A stretch of DNA of 64,000 nucleotides from Synechococcus sp. KORDI-100 (GTDB taxonomy: Bacteria; Cyanobacteriota; Cyanobacteriia; PCC-6307; Cyanobiaceae). How positions within the stretch are numbered: the first letter of the stretch is position 1; every line of letters begins with the position of its first letter. Shown piece after piece: positions 35,267 to 44,363 of this stretch. The stretch spans positions 2,170,001-2,234,000 of the forward strand of contig NZ_CP006269.1 in the NCBI RefSeq assembly GCF_000737535.1, in the 5' to 3' direction. Under the pieces are notes generated by a model that ran no database searches, was not told the DNA's origin, and saw only the letters and a program-made list of their open reading frames with translations. The position numbers and the translations under genes were made by a program.

Positions 35267-36076
35267 GTGGGCGAACGACGTCTGGAAGGCCTGGTCCTGA
35301 AGGTGGGTCCGCTGGGAGACCATGACCGCCTGCTCACCTTGCTGAGCGATGTCGAGGGCATCACCCGGCTGGCGGTTCCTGGAGCACGTCGTCCCAAAAG
35401 CAGTCTCGCGGCCGCAGCACCGCTCACCCTGCTGGAGCTGCAGGTGGGCGGACGCAGTGGCCTGGCACGCGTGCGGCAACTGCGAATCCAGCGAAGCTTC
35501 TCAAGATTGGGACTCCGCCTGGAGACATTGGCCGCATCGCAGGGTCTCAGCGATCTCTGCCTGCGACTCACGGCCGATAACGATCCGATCCCAGGATTGT
35601 TCAGCACCGTGATCCTGCACCTGGAGCGATTGGAATCAAGCGAGCTCAGCCGGGATGAGGTGCTGGCATCAACGGTTCAGGCCTGCGTCCACCTGCTCAC
35701 CCTGGGGGGTTACAGCCTGCCGCTGCAGAGCTGCTGTCTCACGGGAGCTCCGCTACAGCCACCTCTCGGGCAATGGCAATGGCGCTGCAGCCTGCTGCCG
35801 GAGGATGGGTTCGCCATCGGCTCTCAGCCGCAGGCGAGGCTGACGCTCAATCCCTCTGAGCTCGCCCTGCTGCAGCGACTGATCCGAGCCGATCTTCCAC
35901 GCCGACGGAACGGCGATCTGATGGGGCCTCGAGGCGTCTGGCTGCGGCTGCTGACGGTCATCGAAATCTGGATCCAGACCCATCTGCAATGCAGAAACCG
36001 TGCCCTGACGATGTTGAAGGACAGTTTGCTCTCGCCAGACATGGGCGATCATGACGGCGACGAGGAAGGATCTTGA
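35267..36076 (+). CDS. recO: DNA repair protein RecO
   Basis: 269 residues. It loads RecA with RecR by displacing SSB. The OB-fold N-terminus reads LEGLVLKVGPLGDHDRLLTLLS and RLAVPGARRPKSSLAAA; the helical part contains CLRLTADNDPIPGLF. The Cys4 zinc site known in many RecO proteins looks incomplete (SCCLTG only). The GTG start lies directly after the deoC stop. The end overlaps the MFS gene by the TTGA arrangement. Confidence 0.85.
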   Translation: MGERRLEGLVLKVGPLGDHDRLLTLLSDVEGITRLAVPGARRPKSSLAAAAPLTLLELQVGGRSGLARVRQLRIQRSFSRLGLRLETLAASQGLSDLCLRLTADNDPIPGLFSTVILHLERLESSELSRDEVLASTVQACVHLLTLGGYSLPLQSCCLTGAPLQPPLGQWQWRCSLLPEDGFAIGSQPQARLTLNPSELALLQRLIRADLPRRRNGDLMGPRGVWLRLLTVIEIWIQTHLQCRNRALTMLKDSLLSPDMGDHDGDEEGS

Positions 36077-37428
36077 GCGCCACGGACTCCAGCCTTCCAT
36101 CGGACGGGGGTCGCGGACTGCGATCCGTGATTCGTCTCGATGGCTTCAGAAAGCTTTGGATCGGCCAGATCTTCTCGCAACTGGCCGACAAGTTCTACAT
36201 CGTTCTGATGGTGTTCTTGATCGCCCAGTACTGGGTGAGCAGCGATCCGCAAAGCCATGGCGCCCTGGCGGAGATCGCCTCTGCGATTCGAATGGATATC
36301 GAGACAAGAGCTGAGCGCATCACCCTGCTGGCCACGGGCATCTACGTGGCCAACACGCTCCCGGCCATCCTTCTGGGAATGCTGGCTGGGGTCTGGGCAG
36401 ACCGGTGGCCGAAACGGCGGGTGATGGTGATCTCCAACGCCATCCGGGCGCTGCTTGTGCTGTTCGCCCCGTTCTGCCTGATGCCGGGACCCCTTTTCCT
36501 CGGCCTCAGCTGGGGGTACTGGGCCCTGTTGCTGATGACCTTTCTGGAGTCGGTGCTCACCCAGTTTTTTGCGCCGGCTGAACAAGCCGCGATCCCTCTG
36601 CTGGTGCCGAGCAACCAATTGCTGGCCGCGAACTCCCTATATCAGGCCACGAGCATGGCCGCCACGATCATCGGCTTCGCACTCGGCCAACCGATCCTGA
36701 GATTGCTCAATCAGACCTTCCTCAAGATCGGCTTGTCCGGCGGTGAATTTCTGCTGCTGCCGTTCTGTTACGGCATGGCGGCTTTCAGCCTCAGCGCGAT
36801 CCGACTGAACGAAACAACCCAGACGCAGCGCAGCATCGGACTCGGACGAGAGCTTCGTGAAGGCCTGCAGGTTCTCGTCAAGCGGGCCACGGTGCGCAGG
36901 GCCATGCGCAACCTTGTGCTGCTCTACAGCCTGTTGGCTGCGATGTATGTGCTGGCCATCAGCCTGGCGGGATCGATCGGCAGCCTGGGACCGACAGGGT
37001 TTGGAACCCTGCTGGCCATGAGCGGGCTCGGCATGGCGATCGGCGCGGTCCTCACAGCACAGCTGGGGCATCAGATCAGCCGGCACCATCTCGGTGCCAG
37101 CGGTCTGGCGGCCATCACGGTGTGCCTGGCCCTGCTGGGCCAGCTTCAGGGACGGCTGCTGGTGACTTTGATGCTCTGCACGGTGCTCGGCATTGGCGCG
37201 GCCCTCGTGGCCATCCCGGCTCAGACCACCATCCAGGAGGACACACCTGAAACCGAACGAGGCCGCGTCTTCGGCCTTCAGAACAATCTGATCAACATCG
37301 CCCTCAGCCTGCCGCTGGTGCTGGCCGGAACTCTGGTGAGCAGCATCGGGCTGGAACCCGTTCTGATACTGCTGGCGGCCCTGGCCGGTCTTGCGGCTTT
37401 GCTGGAGAGACCCTGGAAGCGCTGCTAA
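36073..37428 (+). CDS. MFS-type transporter
   Basis: 451 residues with 12 likely helices. The MFS loop motif reads GMLAGVWADRWPKRRVMVISN, split over helix 2-3; the second half repeats it as IQEDTPETERGRVFGLQNNL. The group resembles permeases of the lysophospholipid or macrolide-efflux type. Substrate unknown. A TTG start overlaps the recO stop. It lies 33 bases before the glycosyltransferase gene. Confidence 0.8.
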   Translation: MSATDSSLPSDGGRGLRSVIRLDGFRKLWIGQIFSQLADKFYIVLMVFLIAQYWVSSDPQSHGALAEIASAIRMDIETRAERITLLATGIYVANTLPAILLGMLAGVWADRWPKRRVMVISNAIRALLVLFAPFCLMPGPLFLGLSWGYWALLLMTFLESVLTQFFAPAEQAAIPLLVPSNQLLAANSLYQATSMAATIIGFALGQPILRLLNQTFLKIGLSGGEFLLLPFCYGMAAFSLSAIRLNETTQTQRSIGLGRELREGLQVLVKRATVRRAMRNLVLLYSLLAAMYVLAISLAGSIGSLGPTGFGTLLAMSGLGMAIGAVLTAQLGHQISRHHLGASGLAAITVCLALLGQLQGRLLVTLMLCTVLGIGAALVAIPAQTTIQEDTPETERGRVFGLQNNLINIALSLPLVLAGTLVSSIGLEPVLILLAALAGLAALLERPWKRC

Positions 37429-37461
37429 CTTTCCTGTTCCCCAGGAGGAGGGCCGTCGAGG

Positions 37462-38631
37462 TTGGCGCAAATCGCCTGGCTGGGTAAGAAGACCCCGTTC
37501 TGCGGGAATGTTTCCTACGGGTTGACCACGACAGAGGCTCTCCGGGTTCGCGGTCATCAAACCCACTTCATCCATTTCGATAACCCCCGGAATCCAGAAG
37601 AATCCACAACCTCGCTTCTGGCGAACGATCCGGATGTCAGCCTGCCGTACCTGGTGAAATCCCAGGTGTACACGATTCCCTCTCCAGGAGCCCAGCGGGA
37701 GTTGAGGGACTTTCTCGAGAAGCTGAGGCCTGATCTGGTTCACGCCAGCCTGACGCTCTCGCCGCTGGATTTCCGTTTACCGGATCTCTGTCAGCAGCTG
37801 GGGGTTCCTCTGGTTGCAACCTTCCACCCGCCCTTCGATTCCAGCCTCCGCAATCTCACGGCAGGCACACAGCAACTCACCTATCAGCTCTACGCGCCGG
37901 CTCTGGCCCGCTACGACCGGGTGATCGTGTTCTCGAGGCTGCAGGCGGAGGTTCTCGAACGTTTGGGTGTTCCAGCAGATCGGCTGACGGTGATTCCCAA
38001 CGGCGTTGATCCCGAGCGCTGGAAACCGGCCAGCTCCGGCCTCGGTTCATTCATGCAGCAACGGGTTCGCAAGCGTCTGGGCAAGGAGCGGATCTTCCTG
38101 TACATGGGCCGCCTGGCCACCGAAAAGAATGTCGAGGCGCTTCTGCGGGCCTGGCGGCTGGTCTCGCCGGATGGTTGCAAGCTGGTGATCGTGGGGGATG
38201 GCCCGCTGCGCAGCACTCTCCAGAACACCTACGACGATCCCAACATGCTCTGGTGGGGATACGAGGACGACCTTGAGGCGAGGGTTGCCCTGCTGCAATG
38301 TGCCGAGGTCTTCCTGCTCCCCAGCCTCGTTGAAGGCCTGTCCCTGGCGCTGCTGGAAGCCATGGCCTGCGGCACTGCCTGTGTCGCAACGGATGCCGGC
38401 GCTGACGGGGAGGTGCTCGACCAAGGTGCCGGCATCGTGATGAGCACCCAGGGGGTCACCACCCAGCTGCGCACGCTGCTGCCGGTCCTAAGAGACCAGC
38501 CTGTCCTGACCGGGGAACTTGGCCGTCAGGCCAGGCTGCGAATCCTCGAGCGATACACGCTCGGCAGCAATCTTGATGCCATCGAGGCGTTGTACAGCAG
38601 CCTGATTCCTGCTGCACCGCTTGCCGCCTGA
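37462..38631 (+). CDS. Glycosyltransferase, GT4-like
   Basis: 389 residues, GT-B fold. The N-terminal domain ends in VIVFSRLQAEVLERLGVPADRLTVIPNGVD; the nucleotide-sugar domain has FLYMGRLATEKN, LVIVGDGPL and the E-x7-E motif in LPSLVEGLSLALLEAMACG. It is a retaining sugar transferase of unknown acceptor. The start is TTG with AGGAGGAGGG at 37443-37452. This is a single gene among core genes and not part of the rhamnose locus. Confidence 0.85.
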   Translation: MAQIAWLGKKTPFCGNVSYGLTTTEALRVRGHQTHFIHFDNPRNPEESTTSLLANDPDVSLPYLVKSQVYTIPSPGAQRELRDFLEKLRPDLVHASLTLSPLDFRLPDLCQQLGVPLVATFHPPFDSSLRNLTAGTQQLTYQLYAPALARYDRVIVFSRLQAEVLERLGVPADRLTVIPNGVDPERWKPASSGLGSFMQQRVRKRLGKERIFLYMGRLATEKNVEALLRAWRLVSPDGCKLVIVGDGPLRSTLQNTYDDPNMLWWGYEDDLEARVALLQCAEVFLLPSLVEGLSLALLEAMACGTACVATDAGADGEVLDQGAGIVMSTQGVTTQLRTLLPVLRDQPVLTGELGRQARLRILERYTLGSNLDAIEALYSSLIPAAPLAA

Positions 38632-38684
38632 AGACGGCCGCCTGAAGGCAGATCGTGGTCAACGGGGCAGGGGAGCGAAGCAAC

Positions 38685-39500
38685 TCATGCCAGTTCCTGG
38701 CTGCGTTCTGCCGCCGCGACGACCGCCTCGATGAGCGCGGATCGCAGTCCTGACTCTTCCAAGACGCGCAACCCAGCGATGGTGGTGCCACCGGGGGAGC
38801 TCACCATGTCCTTGAGCTCGGCAGGATGCAGGTCCCGGTCCTGGAGCAAGGCTGCGGTGCCGGCCAGGGTGCGATGGCTGAGACGGTGGGCCAGCGCCCT
38901 CGGCAGGCCAGCGGCAACAGCTCCATCGGCCATGGCTTCCGCCACCACAGCGATGAAGGCAGGGCCTGAGGACGTCAACGCCAGGAAGGCATCAAGTTTC
39001 GCCTCGGGCAACTCGAGCACTTCACCAACGCTGCGGAACAGATCCAGGACCATGGTTTGCTGAGCGGCCTCGACGCCCGTCCCCCAGGCCAGAGCCGTCA
39101 GACCAGCACCTACCAGGGCAGGCGTGTTGGGCACAGCCCGCACACAGCGATGGCTCGGAAACAGGCGTTGGAGGCGCTGCAGCGACACACCAGCCAGCAC
39201 GGATATGAGCAGAGGGTCTCCCGACACCTCCGGCGGTGCAGCGGCAGCGACAGCCTCCAGCTGCTGGGGTTTCACAGCAAGAAGCTGGAGGGGGGCCTGC
39301 CACACCTGCCCAGCCTGCTCGGAGGCCGCCAGGTGCAGGTGTATTCCCTCCGGCAATTCAGATCGGAGGGTCGCAACCCTCGCTTCGCTGCTCACCACAG
39401 CGATCAGGTCTGCAGGACTGAGATCGCCCCGCTCAAGGAGCGGCTGTACCAGTGCCTGAGCCATCCGACCCAGGCCGATCACCCCAACGGCAGTCGTCAC
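38685..39500 (-). CDS. proC: Pyrroline-5-carboxylate reductase
   Basis: 271 residues. It catalyses the last step of proline synthesis with NAD(P)H. GVIGLGRMAQALVQPL is the dinucleotide motif, VRAVPNTPALVGAG is the family signature, and LTSSGPAFIAVVAEAMADGAV and SPGGTTIAGLRVLEE close the active site. It lies 20 bases after sepF on the same strand, in an order (pipX, pipY, sepF, proC) that is widely conserved in cyanobacteria. Confidence 0.95.
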   Translation of the reverse strand: MTTAVGVIGLGRMAQALVQPLLERGDLSPADLIAVVSSEARVATLRSELPEGIHLHLAASEQAGQVWQAPLQLLAVKPQQLEAVAAAAPPEVSGDPLLISVLAGVSLQRLQRLFPSHRCVRAVPNTPALVGAGLTALAWGTGVEAAQQTMVLDLFRSVGEVLELPEAKLDAFLALTSSGPAFIAVVAEAMADGAVAAGLPRALAHRLSHRTLAGTAALLQDRDLHPAELKDMVSSPGGTTIAGLRVLEESGLRSALIEAVVAAAERSQELA

Positions 39501-39520
39501 AACAGACAGCTCTCAGCCCC

Positions 39521-40084
39521 TCAAAGGGCTGCGGCGCCCCATGCAGGAGAAGGGGCGGAGAGGGATTCCGATTCGCTTGTTTCCGTCTCACGGCTGACCA
39601 CCGTCGGACTTGAGGCCTCTTCGTGGGAGGCGTTGGTGACCGTGACGCAGCTCGGTGCGAACAGGAAAATGCTTTCGCCGACGCGCTCCTGGTGGCCGTC
39701 GATGGCGAAGGTGCCGCCGGCTACAAAGTCAACAGCTCGCTGGGCCTGATCCGGCTCCATCATCGTGAGGTTGAGGATCACGGTTTTGCGCTCTCTAAGG
39801 GCCTGGATCGCTCGCGGCATCTCATCAAAGCTGCGAGGCTCCATGAGATTGACCTCTGCCGACGCGGTGCTGATGCCCGGCATGCCGATCACATTCGATC
39901 CAGGCAGGCTGTCGCCGAGATCAAAGGGATTGCTGTCTCCAATCGTTGCCAGTGCGCCCCCGTCAGCGTGGGTGGCTCGCTGATCGTCCTCAGCCTGATC
40001 ATCGTCGTAAGCGAGATCATCAAGCTCACCGTCGAGGTAATCATCTCCGGCGACGACGGCACGTAGACGGGAAATCAGCGACAC
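39521..40084 (-). CDS. sepF: Cell division protein SepF
   Basis: About 187 residues from the GTG at 40084. The N-terminal amphipathic helix ([18 protein letters not shown]) would bind the membrane; an acidic linker follows; the C-terminal beta domain ([58 protein letters not shown] in parts) forms rings that bind FtsZ. An in-frame ATG at 40120 adds 12 residues without family support. The tail is Ser/Ala-rich. Confidence 0.9.
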   Translation of the reverse strand: MSLISRLRAVVAGDDYLDGELDDLAYDDDQAEDDQRATHADGGALATIGDSNPFDLGDSLPGSNVIGMPGISTASAEVNLMEPRSFDEMPRAIQALRERKTVILNLTMMEPDQAQRAVDFVAGGTFAIDGHQERVGESIFLFAPSCVTVTNASHEEASSPTVVSRETETSESESLSAPSPAWGAAAL

Positions 40085-40161
40085 CTTGGATTCCTCTCGG
40101 CCTGAGACAGGTAGGGCCATATCCCTAAATAGCGTTCACATCAGCCGCGAGCAAGTCACTG

Positions 40162-40818
40162 TCACCCGTCCTTCACCGGTTGACGAGGACCAAAAAGAGC
40201 GGATCCGAGCCGCAGCCAGGTACTGCCCGATGCCACTGCCTCATGCCAGTCGCCACTCATTCCCATGGAGCGTTCCGGCAGCTCAAGGCGATCCGCAAGC
40301 GCTGAGCACTCCTCAAACAACATTCGCCGCTCCTGGGAGGTCAATCCCTGTGGAGCCATGGTCATCAGTCCGCGGATGCGCAGAGCCGGAAGCGAGCAGA
40401 GCTGGGGCCAAGCTTCCAGCAACGCGTCGGACGACCACCCCCCCTTGTTCGGATCAGGACGCAACTTCACCTGTAAGAAAACCTCAGGGCTTCGGCCTTC
40501 CTCGGATGCGATCCGGGCGGTCCGCTCAGTGAGGCTCCAGGAATCCAGGGAATGAATCACTGAAAAGGCGCGGACCACGGCGCGAACCTTGTTGCTCTGC
40601 AGGCGCCCGATGAAGTGCCACTGCAGCGAGAGGTCGTTGAGCTCGGCCTGTTTCAGCTGCGCTTCTTGCAGCCGACTCTCTCCAAAGGCTCGCTGGCCCA
40701 GGGTTGCGATCTCCCTGATCGCTGCCGCTGGATGCCCCTTGCTCACCGCCAGCAAGCGAGCTCCGTCCGGCAACTGAGCCCTCAGGTCTCGCCAGCGATC
40801 AGCGGAGTGTGAGGGCAC
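40162..40818 (-). CDS. pipY: PLP-homeostasis protein PipY (YggS family)
   Basis: 218 residues. It binds pyridoxal phosphate through the Lys in LLAVSKGHPAAAIREIA; FGESRLQEAQLK, LQWHFIGRLQSNKVR, IHSLDSW and SMGMSGDWHEAVASGSTWLRLGSALFG are the family motifs. It is thought to control free PLP. The 5-base gap to pipX marks the conserved pipX-pipY operon. Confidence 0.94.
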   Translation of the reverse strand: MPSHSADRWRDLRAQLPDGARLLAVSKGHPAAAIREIATLGQRAFGESRLQEAQLKQAELNDLSLQWHFIGRLQSNKVRAVVRAFSVIHSLDSWSLTERTARIASEEGRSPEVFLQVKLRPDPNKGGWSSDALLEAWPQLCSLPALRIRGLMTMAPQGLTSQERRMLFEECSALADRLELPERSMGMSGDWHEAVASGSTWLRLGSALFGPRQPVKDG

Positions 40819-40823
40819 AGCGG

Positions 40824-41102
40824 TCAGATGAATGTCTGATCGAAGAGCTGCCGCCAGTTCTCAACCTCCGCGGGCGCCTCGCGGCGACAGCGGTTGAGAT
40901 GCACTTCAGCGTGGTGGCGGGCGTCCTGGTACGGAATCACCTCGAACTGGGCACCCCTGGGCTGCAAGGTCACCAGAAAGAACATGCGCTGGGCATAAAG
41001 CGTGGCGTAGACGTCTCGCCCCTCTCCCGCAGGAGCAACCCTGTACAACATCCCGAATGTGGGGTGATTGAGATAGCGCTCAGCACTCATCCAGCGGCTC
41101 AC
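40824..41102 (-). CDS. pipX: NtcA coactivator PipX
   Basis: 92 residues. The Tudor-like N-terminal part reads AERYLNHPTFGMLYRVAP and RMFFLVTLQPRGAQFEVIPY; two helices close the protein. PipX binds NtcA or PII depending on 2-oxoglutarate and so links nitrogen status to transcription. It occurs only in cyanobacteria, which supports the taxonomic call. It lies 2 bases after the ecfT-like gene. Confidence 0.94.
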   Translation of the reverse strand: MSRWMSAERYLNHPTFGMLYRVAPAGEGRDVYATLYAQRMFFLVTLQPRGAQFEVIPYQDARHHAEVHLNRCRREAPAEVENWRQLFDQTFI

Positions 41103-41104
41103 AC

Positions 41105-42013
41105 CTACAGCTCACCGTACTTTCCGCGCACTCCAAGCAACAGCAGCAGAGTGATCGCTGCCATCAAATTCAACCAGCGGGACGGCGGATGGCGTTGCAG
41201 GCGGAACACGTCAGGCCCCATCACCCGGCCACCGCGGGCGACCAGCGCCTCGGCTCCCTGCTCGGCTCTCAGCAGAATGTTGGCCAGCAAGCGCTCACCG
41301 ACAGCGAGCACAAGGCCGAAGGCAGCCTTGAATCCGAGCCGCCTGAGACTTACGGCGCGACTGATGAGTGAGCGCAGCAGGTTCTGCAGCTCCTCCTGAA
41401 CCAGGGGCAGGAACCGCAAGGCCAGAAGCAGCTGAAATCCCAGACGATCCATCGGCAGACCGAGCCGCTGGAGCGGTGACAGGCACCAGCTCAGCGCCCA
41501 GACCAGATCCTCCGGCGTGGTGGTGATCAGCACGAGGTTGACACTGTGAATCACCGTGAAGATGAGCGTCGACGTGCGCAAACCGAGCAGAGCCGAGGCA
41601 CGGTCGATCACCAGGGGGCCAAGGGCAAAGGAGCCGAGTTGCCAGGGGCCCAGGCGCACCAGATCCCAGGCCGGACCATCCGCTGCTGCTCCCGGCAGCT
41701 CATCGGCCGGCCGCAGACCCAGAGCGGCAGGGGGATCCACCGTGGGGAGCAGCATGGACAGGATGCCGACGGCCGCTGCCAGCAGCGTCAGAACCACCAG
41801 GGAACGCCACCACAGACGAAAAGGCAAACCACTGCCCAGAGTCAGCAGCAGAAGCGCCAGCACCAGACCCAACCGCCAGATGGGCCCTGCCAGCACCGGC
41901 GTCAGCAGGAACAGAAGCGACCAGGCGAGCTTCAGACGAGGGTCCAGTCGACGCATCCAACCGCTGGAGCCGTCGACGTATTGCCCCATGGGGATCTGAC
42001 GGAGCCAATCCAT
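41105..42013 (-). CDS. ECF transporter T component-like membrane protein
   Basis: 302 residues with five or six hydrophobic helices. The N-terminal GWMRRLDPRLKLAWSLLFLL and the end with ALVARG fit the CbiQ/EcfT family, the membrane coupling part of vitamin or metal ECF transporters. No ATPase or substrate-binding gene is nearby, as usual for this cyanobacterial copy beside pipX. The role is open. It is 3 bases after der in the same direction. Confidence 0.8.
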   Translation of the reverse strand: MDWLRQIPMGQYVDGSSGWMRRLDPRLKLAWSLLFLLTPVLAGPIWRLGLVLALLLLTLGSGLPFRLWWRSLVVLTLLAAAVGILSMLLPTVDPPAALGLRPADELPGAAADGPAWDLVRLGPWQLGSFALGPLVIDRASALLGLRTSTLIFTVIHSVNLVLITTTPEDLVWALSWCLSPLQRLGLPMDRLGFQLLLALRFLPLVQEELQNLLRSLISRAVSLRRLGFKAAFGLVLAVGERLLANILLRAEQGAEALVARGGRVMGPDVFRLQRHPPSRWLNLMAAITLLLLLGVRGKYGEL

Positions 42014-42016
42014 GGA

Positions 42017-43384
42017 TCAGCCCTGACGCTTCTGCTGACGCGCGAGGTCCCGCTCGGCATCCCGCTGCTGCTTGCCACGCCAGAACAGCTTCACAGGGGT
42101 GCCATCGAAACCAAGCCCCTCACGGATCTGCCGTTCGACATAACGGCGATAGGTTTCACCGAACAGCTTCGGTTCGTTCACAAACAGGGTGAAGCTGGGA
42201 GGTCGGCTGGCCACCTGGGTGCCGTAGTACAGCCGCCCCTGGCGGCCACCGCGCGTGGTGGGCGGACTGCGCCAGCTTAAGGCTTCCTTGAGCACCTCAT
42301 TGACGACGGAGGTGCTGACCCGACGGCGATGCTGCTCGACCGCCAGAGCGGCAATGGCAAAGATGCTGTCGACGCGCTGCCCCGTCAGCGCAGACGTGAA
42401 CAGCATCGGTGCCCAATCCAGGAAATACAGCTTGGCCCGCAGCTCCTTTTCCATGGCGGACATGGTGTGGCTGTCCTTTTCGACGGCATCCCACTTGTTG
42501 ACCACCACCACGCAGGCCCTGCCGTCTTCCTCGATCCGTCCGGCCAGTCGCTGATCCTGCTCGGTCACACCATCGAGGGCATCAATCACCAGCACGCACA
42601 CGTCGCTGCGTTCGATCGCCTTGAAGCTGCGATTGATGCCGAAGAACTCGGGTCCGTAATTAACGCTGCGGCGCCGCCGGATCCCCGCTGTGTCAACCAA
42701 TCGCCAGGCTCGGTTCTCGCGTTCGATGCTGGTGTCGATCGTGTCGCGGGTTGTGCCACGAATCGGGCTGACGATGGCGCGGGTCTCGCCACAGATCGCA
42801 TTGAGCAGGCTTGATTTCCCCACATTCGGCCGTCCGATGATCGCCAGCTGAATCGGCTCCTCCTGCTCTCCCTCCTGGTCTTTGGGTGGCAGGAAGCTGA
42901 GGGCGCGGTCCAGCAACTCGCCGGTTCCAGCACCATGAATCGCGGAGATCGGATAGGGCTCTCCCAGTCCCAGGCTCCAGAACTCGGCAGCCATGGCCAG
43001 ACCCTGCTCAGGGGCCTCGCACTTGTTCACCGCCAACAACGTCGGGCAGGACTGCGTCCGCAGGAACTCCGCAATCGACTCGTCCGCAGCCGTGATTCCC
43101 TGCTGACCATCCACGATCACTAAGGCCACGCTGGCCTCCTCGAGGGCCAGGGCTGCCTGCTGACGGATCTCCGGCAGGAACTCACTGTCATCGTCGAAAA
43201 CCAGTCCACCGGTGTCCACCACCTTGAAGTCGCGGTCCCGCCAGAAGCCATCCTGGTAGGTGCGGTCACGCGTGACGCCGGGCTGATCGTGGACAATCGC
43301 CTTCCGACTGCGACAGAGGCGGTTGACCAGCGTGGACTTGCCGACGTTGGGGCGTCCGATGATCGCGATGACGGGGCGCGCCAA
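42017..43384 (-). CDS. der: Ribosome assembly GTPase Der
   Basis: 455 residues with two G domains in tandem. G1 motifs are [16 protein letters not shown] and [17 protein letters not shown]3 motifs DTGG and DTAG, G4 motifs NKCE and NKWD. The C-terminal KH-like domain ([22 protein letters not shown]) and a basic tail ([17 protein letters not shown]) follow. It is needed for 50S subunit maturation. It is first in the run der, ecfT-like, pipX, pipY. Confidence 0.96.
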   Translation of the reverse strand: MARPVIAIIGRPNVGKSTLVNRLCRSRKAIVHDQPGVTRDRTYQDGFWRDRDFKVVDTGGLVFDDDSEFLPEIRQQAALALEEASVALVIVDGQQGITAADESIAEFLRTQSCPTLLAVNKCEAPEQGLAMAAEFWSLGLGEPYPISAIHGAGTGELLDRALSFLPPKDQEGEQEEPIQLAIIGRPNVGKSSLLNAICGETRAIVSPIRGTTRDTIDTSIERENRAWRLVDTAGIRRRRSVNYGPEFFGINRSFKAIERSDVCVLVIDALDGVTEQDQRLAGRIEEDGRACVVVVNKWDAVEKDSHTMSAMEKELRAKLYFLDWAPMLFTSALTGQRVDSIFAIAALAVEQHRRRVSTSVVNEVLKEALSWRSPPTTRGGRQGRLYYGTQVASRPPSFTLFVNEPKLFGETYRRYVERQIREGLGFDGTPVKLFWRGKQQRDAERDLARQQKRQG

Positions 43385-43452
43385 AGGGCGGAACTCCGAT
43401 CAATTCATGACCTTACAAAGGCGCCGAAACGGAAAACTTCCCAAGAGAGACT

Positions 43453-43465
43453 AATGAGTCTCATT
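43453..43465. promoter_or_regulatory. Inverted repeat, possible operator
   Basis: A perfect 6-1-6 inverted repeat (AATGAG-T-CTCATT), overlapping a GAGACT-AATG-AGTCTC hairpin-capable element at 43447-43462. It lies 38 bases before the L,D-transpeptidase gene in the 118-base gap shared with der. The odd-centred symmetry recalls Fur-family operators, but the match is not close. Confidence 0.35.
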
Positions 43466-43502
43466 TGAGACGGCTAAGTGATGGTCAGTGTCTTGAAGCG
43501 CC

Positions 43503-43886
43503 ATGCTCGAGCTCGTCGCCAGCCTTGTGGTTGACCTCTCCGACCAGAACCTGACCGTCTACAACAGCAATCAGGAAGTCGTTCGGGTGATTCCGGTCAG
43601 CACCGGTAAGGCCTCAACTCCAACCCCGATCTTCAACAGCAAGGTGTACACCAAGTACCGCTCCACCACCATGCGGGGGCGCACATACGTCGTGCATGGC
43701 GTTCCTTACACCATGTGCGTCAGTGCCAACGAGGCCATCTGCATTCATGCCGCTCCCTGGCAGGAGAACGCTGGTCAGGCTTTCGGGGTCCCCCGCAGCA
43801 ACGGCTGCGTGCGCATGCCCATGGCCCATGCACGCTGGCTGTTCCAGAACACACCCACCGGCACGCCGATCTCGATCCAGGCCTGA
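43503..43886 (+). CDS. L,D-transpeptidase (YkuD domain)
   Basis: 127 residues, the catalytic YkuD domain alone. LVVDLSDQNLTVYNSNQ opens the fold; the active motif H-x-S-NGC-x-R is seen as CIHAAPW and RSNGCVRMP with the nucleophile Cys. Family members cross-link peptidoglycan or attach proteins to it. There is no signal peptide, although the reaction takes place outside the membrane; a longer start is not visible. It is convergent with the DUF1823 gene, whose stop directly follows. Confidence 0.85.
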   Translation: MLELVASLVVDLSDQNLTVYNSNQEVVRVIPVSTGKASTPTPIFNSKVYTKYRSTTMRGRTYVVHGVPYTMCVSANEAICIHAAPWQENAGQAFGVPRSNGCVRMPMAHARWLFQNTPTGTPISIQA

Positions 43887-44354
43887 TCAACGCACCGGTC
43901 GATCCCCGGGGTGACCTGCCACGGGGTTCTCGGGAACCGGCAACTCCGGCGCCAGGGGCCCCGTCTCCACCAGGGGCTCCCCCTGTTGCATCAGCCAGGC
44001 CAACAGCCAGCTCACCGCTGTGGCCCGCCGCGTCCGCCGCGGATACAACTCGCCGATGCGATAGCCCGTGAAGCCAAGCTGATGCTTGAGCAGCTGTTTG
44101 TGTTGTTTGGGGATGGAGCGTGTGAGCCGCACGGATGCCGGACGCTCGGCAATCAGCTCAGGCGCCGTCGGGAATGCATCTGCCCAATCGGCCGGTGTCG
44201 AGGGTCCGGCATGCCAGCCATCACCTCGAGGGACATAGCCCAGTCGCTCCCAGATCCGCTCACAGACGAATTGGTCACTGCAGCGATCGTCAAGAATCTG
44301 GAGAAACAAAGCCCGACTGAGCGGCCAGTGGTCAGACACGTGGATCGGCAGCAT
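43887..44354 (-). CDS. DUF1823 family protein
   Basis: About 155 residues from the ATG at 44354. RPASVRLTRSIPKQHKQLLKHQLGF and YPRRTRRATAVSWLLAWLMQQGE are the conserved core of DUF1823, found in cyanobacteria and plastids with no known function. A longer open frame to 44612 is antisense to dus and is rejected. Its start is 6 bases from the divergent dus start. Confidence 0.8.
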   Translation of the reverse strand: MLPIHVSDHWPLSRALFLQILDDRCSDQFVCERIWERLGYVPRGDGWHAGPSTPADWADAFPTAPELIAERPASVRLTRSIPKQHKQLLKHQLGFTGYRIGELYPRRTRRATAVSWLLAWLMQQGEPLVETGPLAPELPVPENPVAGHPGDRPVR

Positions 44355-44363
44355 GGGCCCATG
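44352..44363. promoter_or_regulatory. Perfect palindrome joining two divergent start codons
   Basis: The 12-base palindrome CATGGGCCCATG contains the ATG of dus on the plus strand and the ATG of DUF1823 on the minus strand. The promoter and ribosome binding site of each gene must lie inside the coding part of the other, unless dus starts further in (ATG at 44382). Confidence 0.6.

Noticed and set aside
36637-37743. A 368-codon frame antisense to the MFS transporter and glycosyltransferase
   Set aside because: Gln/Arg/His-rich composition without any motif; both sense genes are clear.
43911-44360. The upstream extension of the dus frame
   Set aside because: It is antisense to DUF1823, which has clear family motifs.
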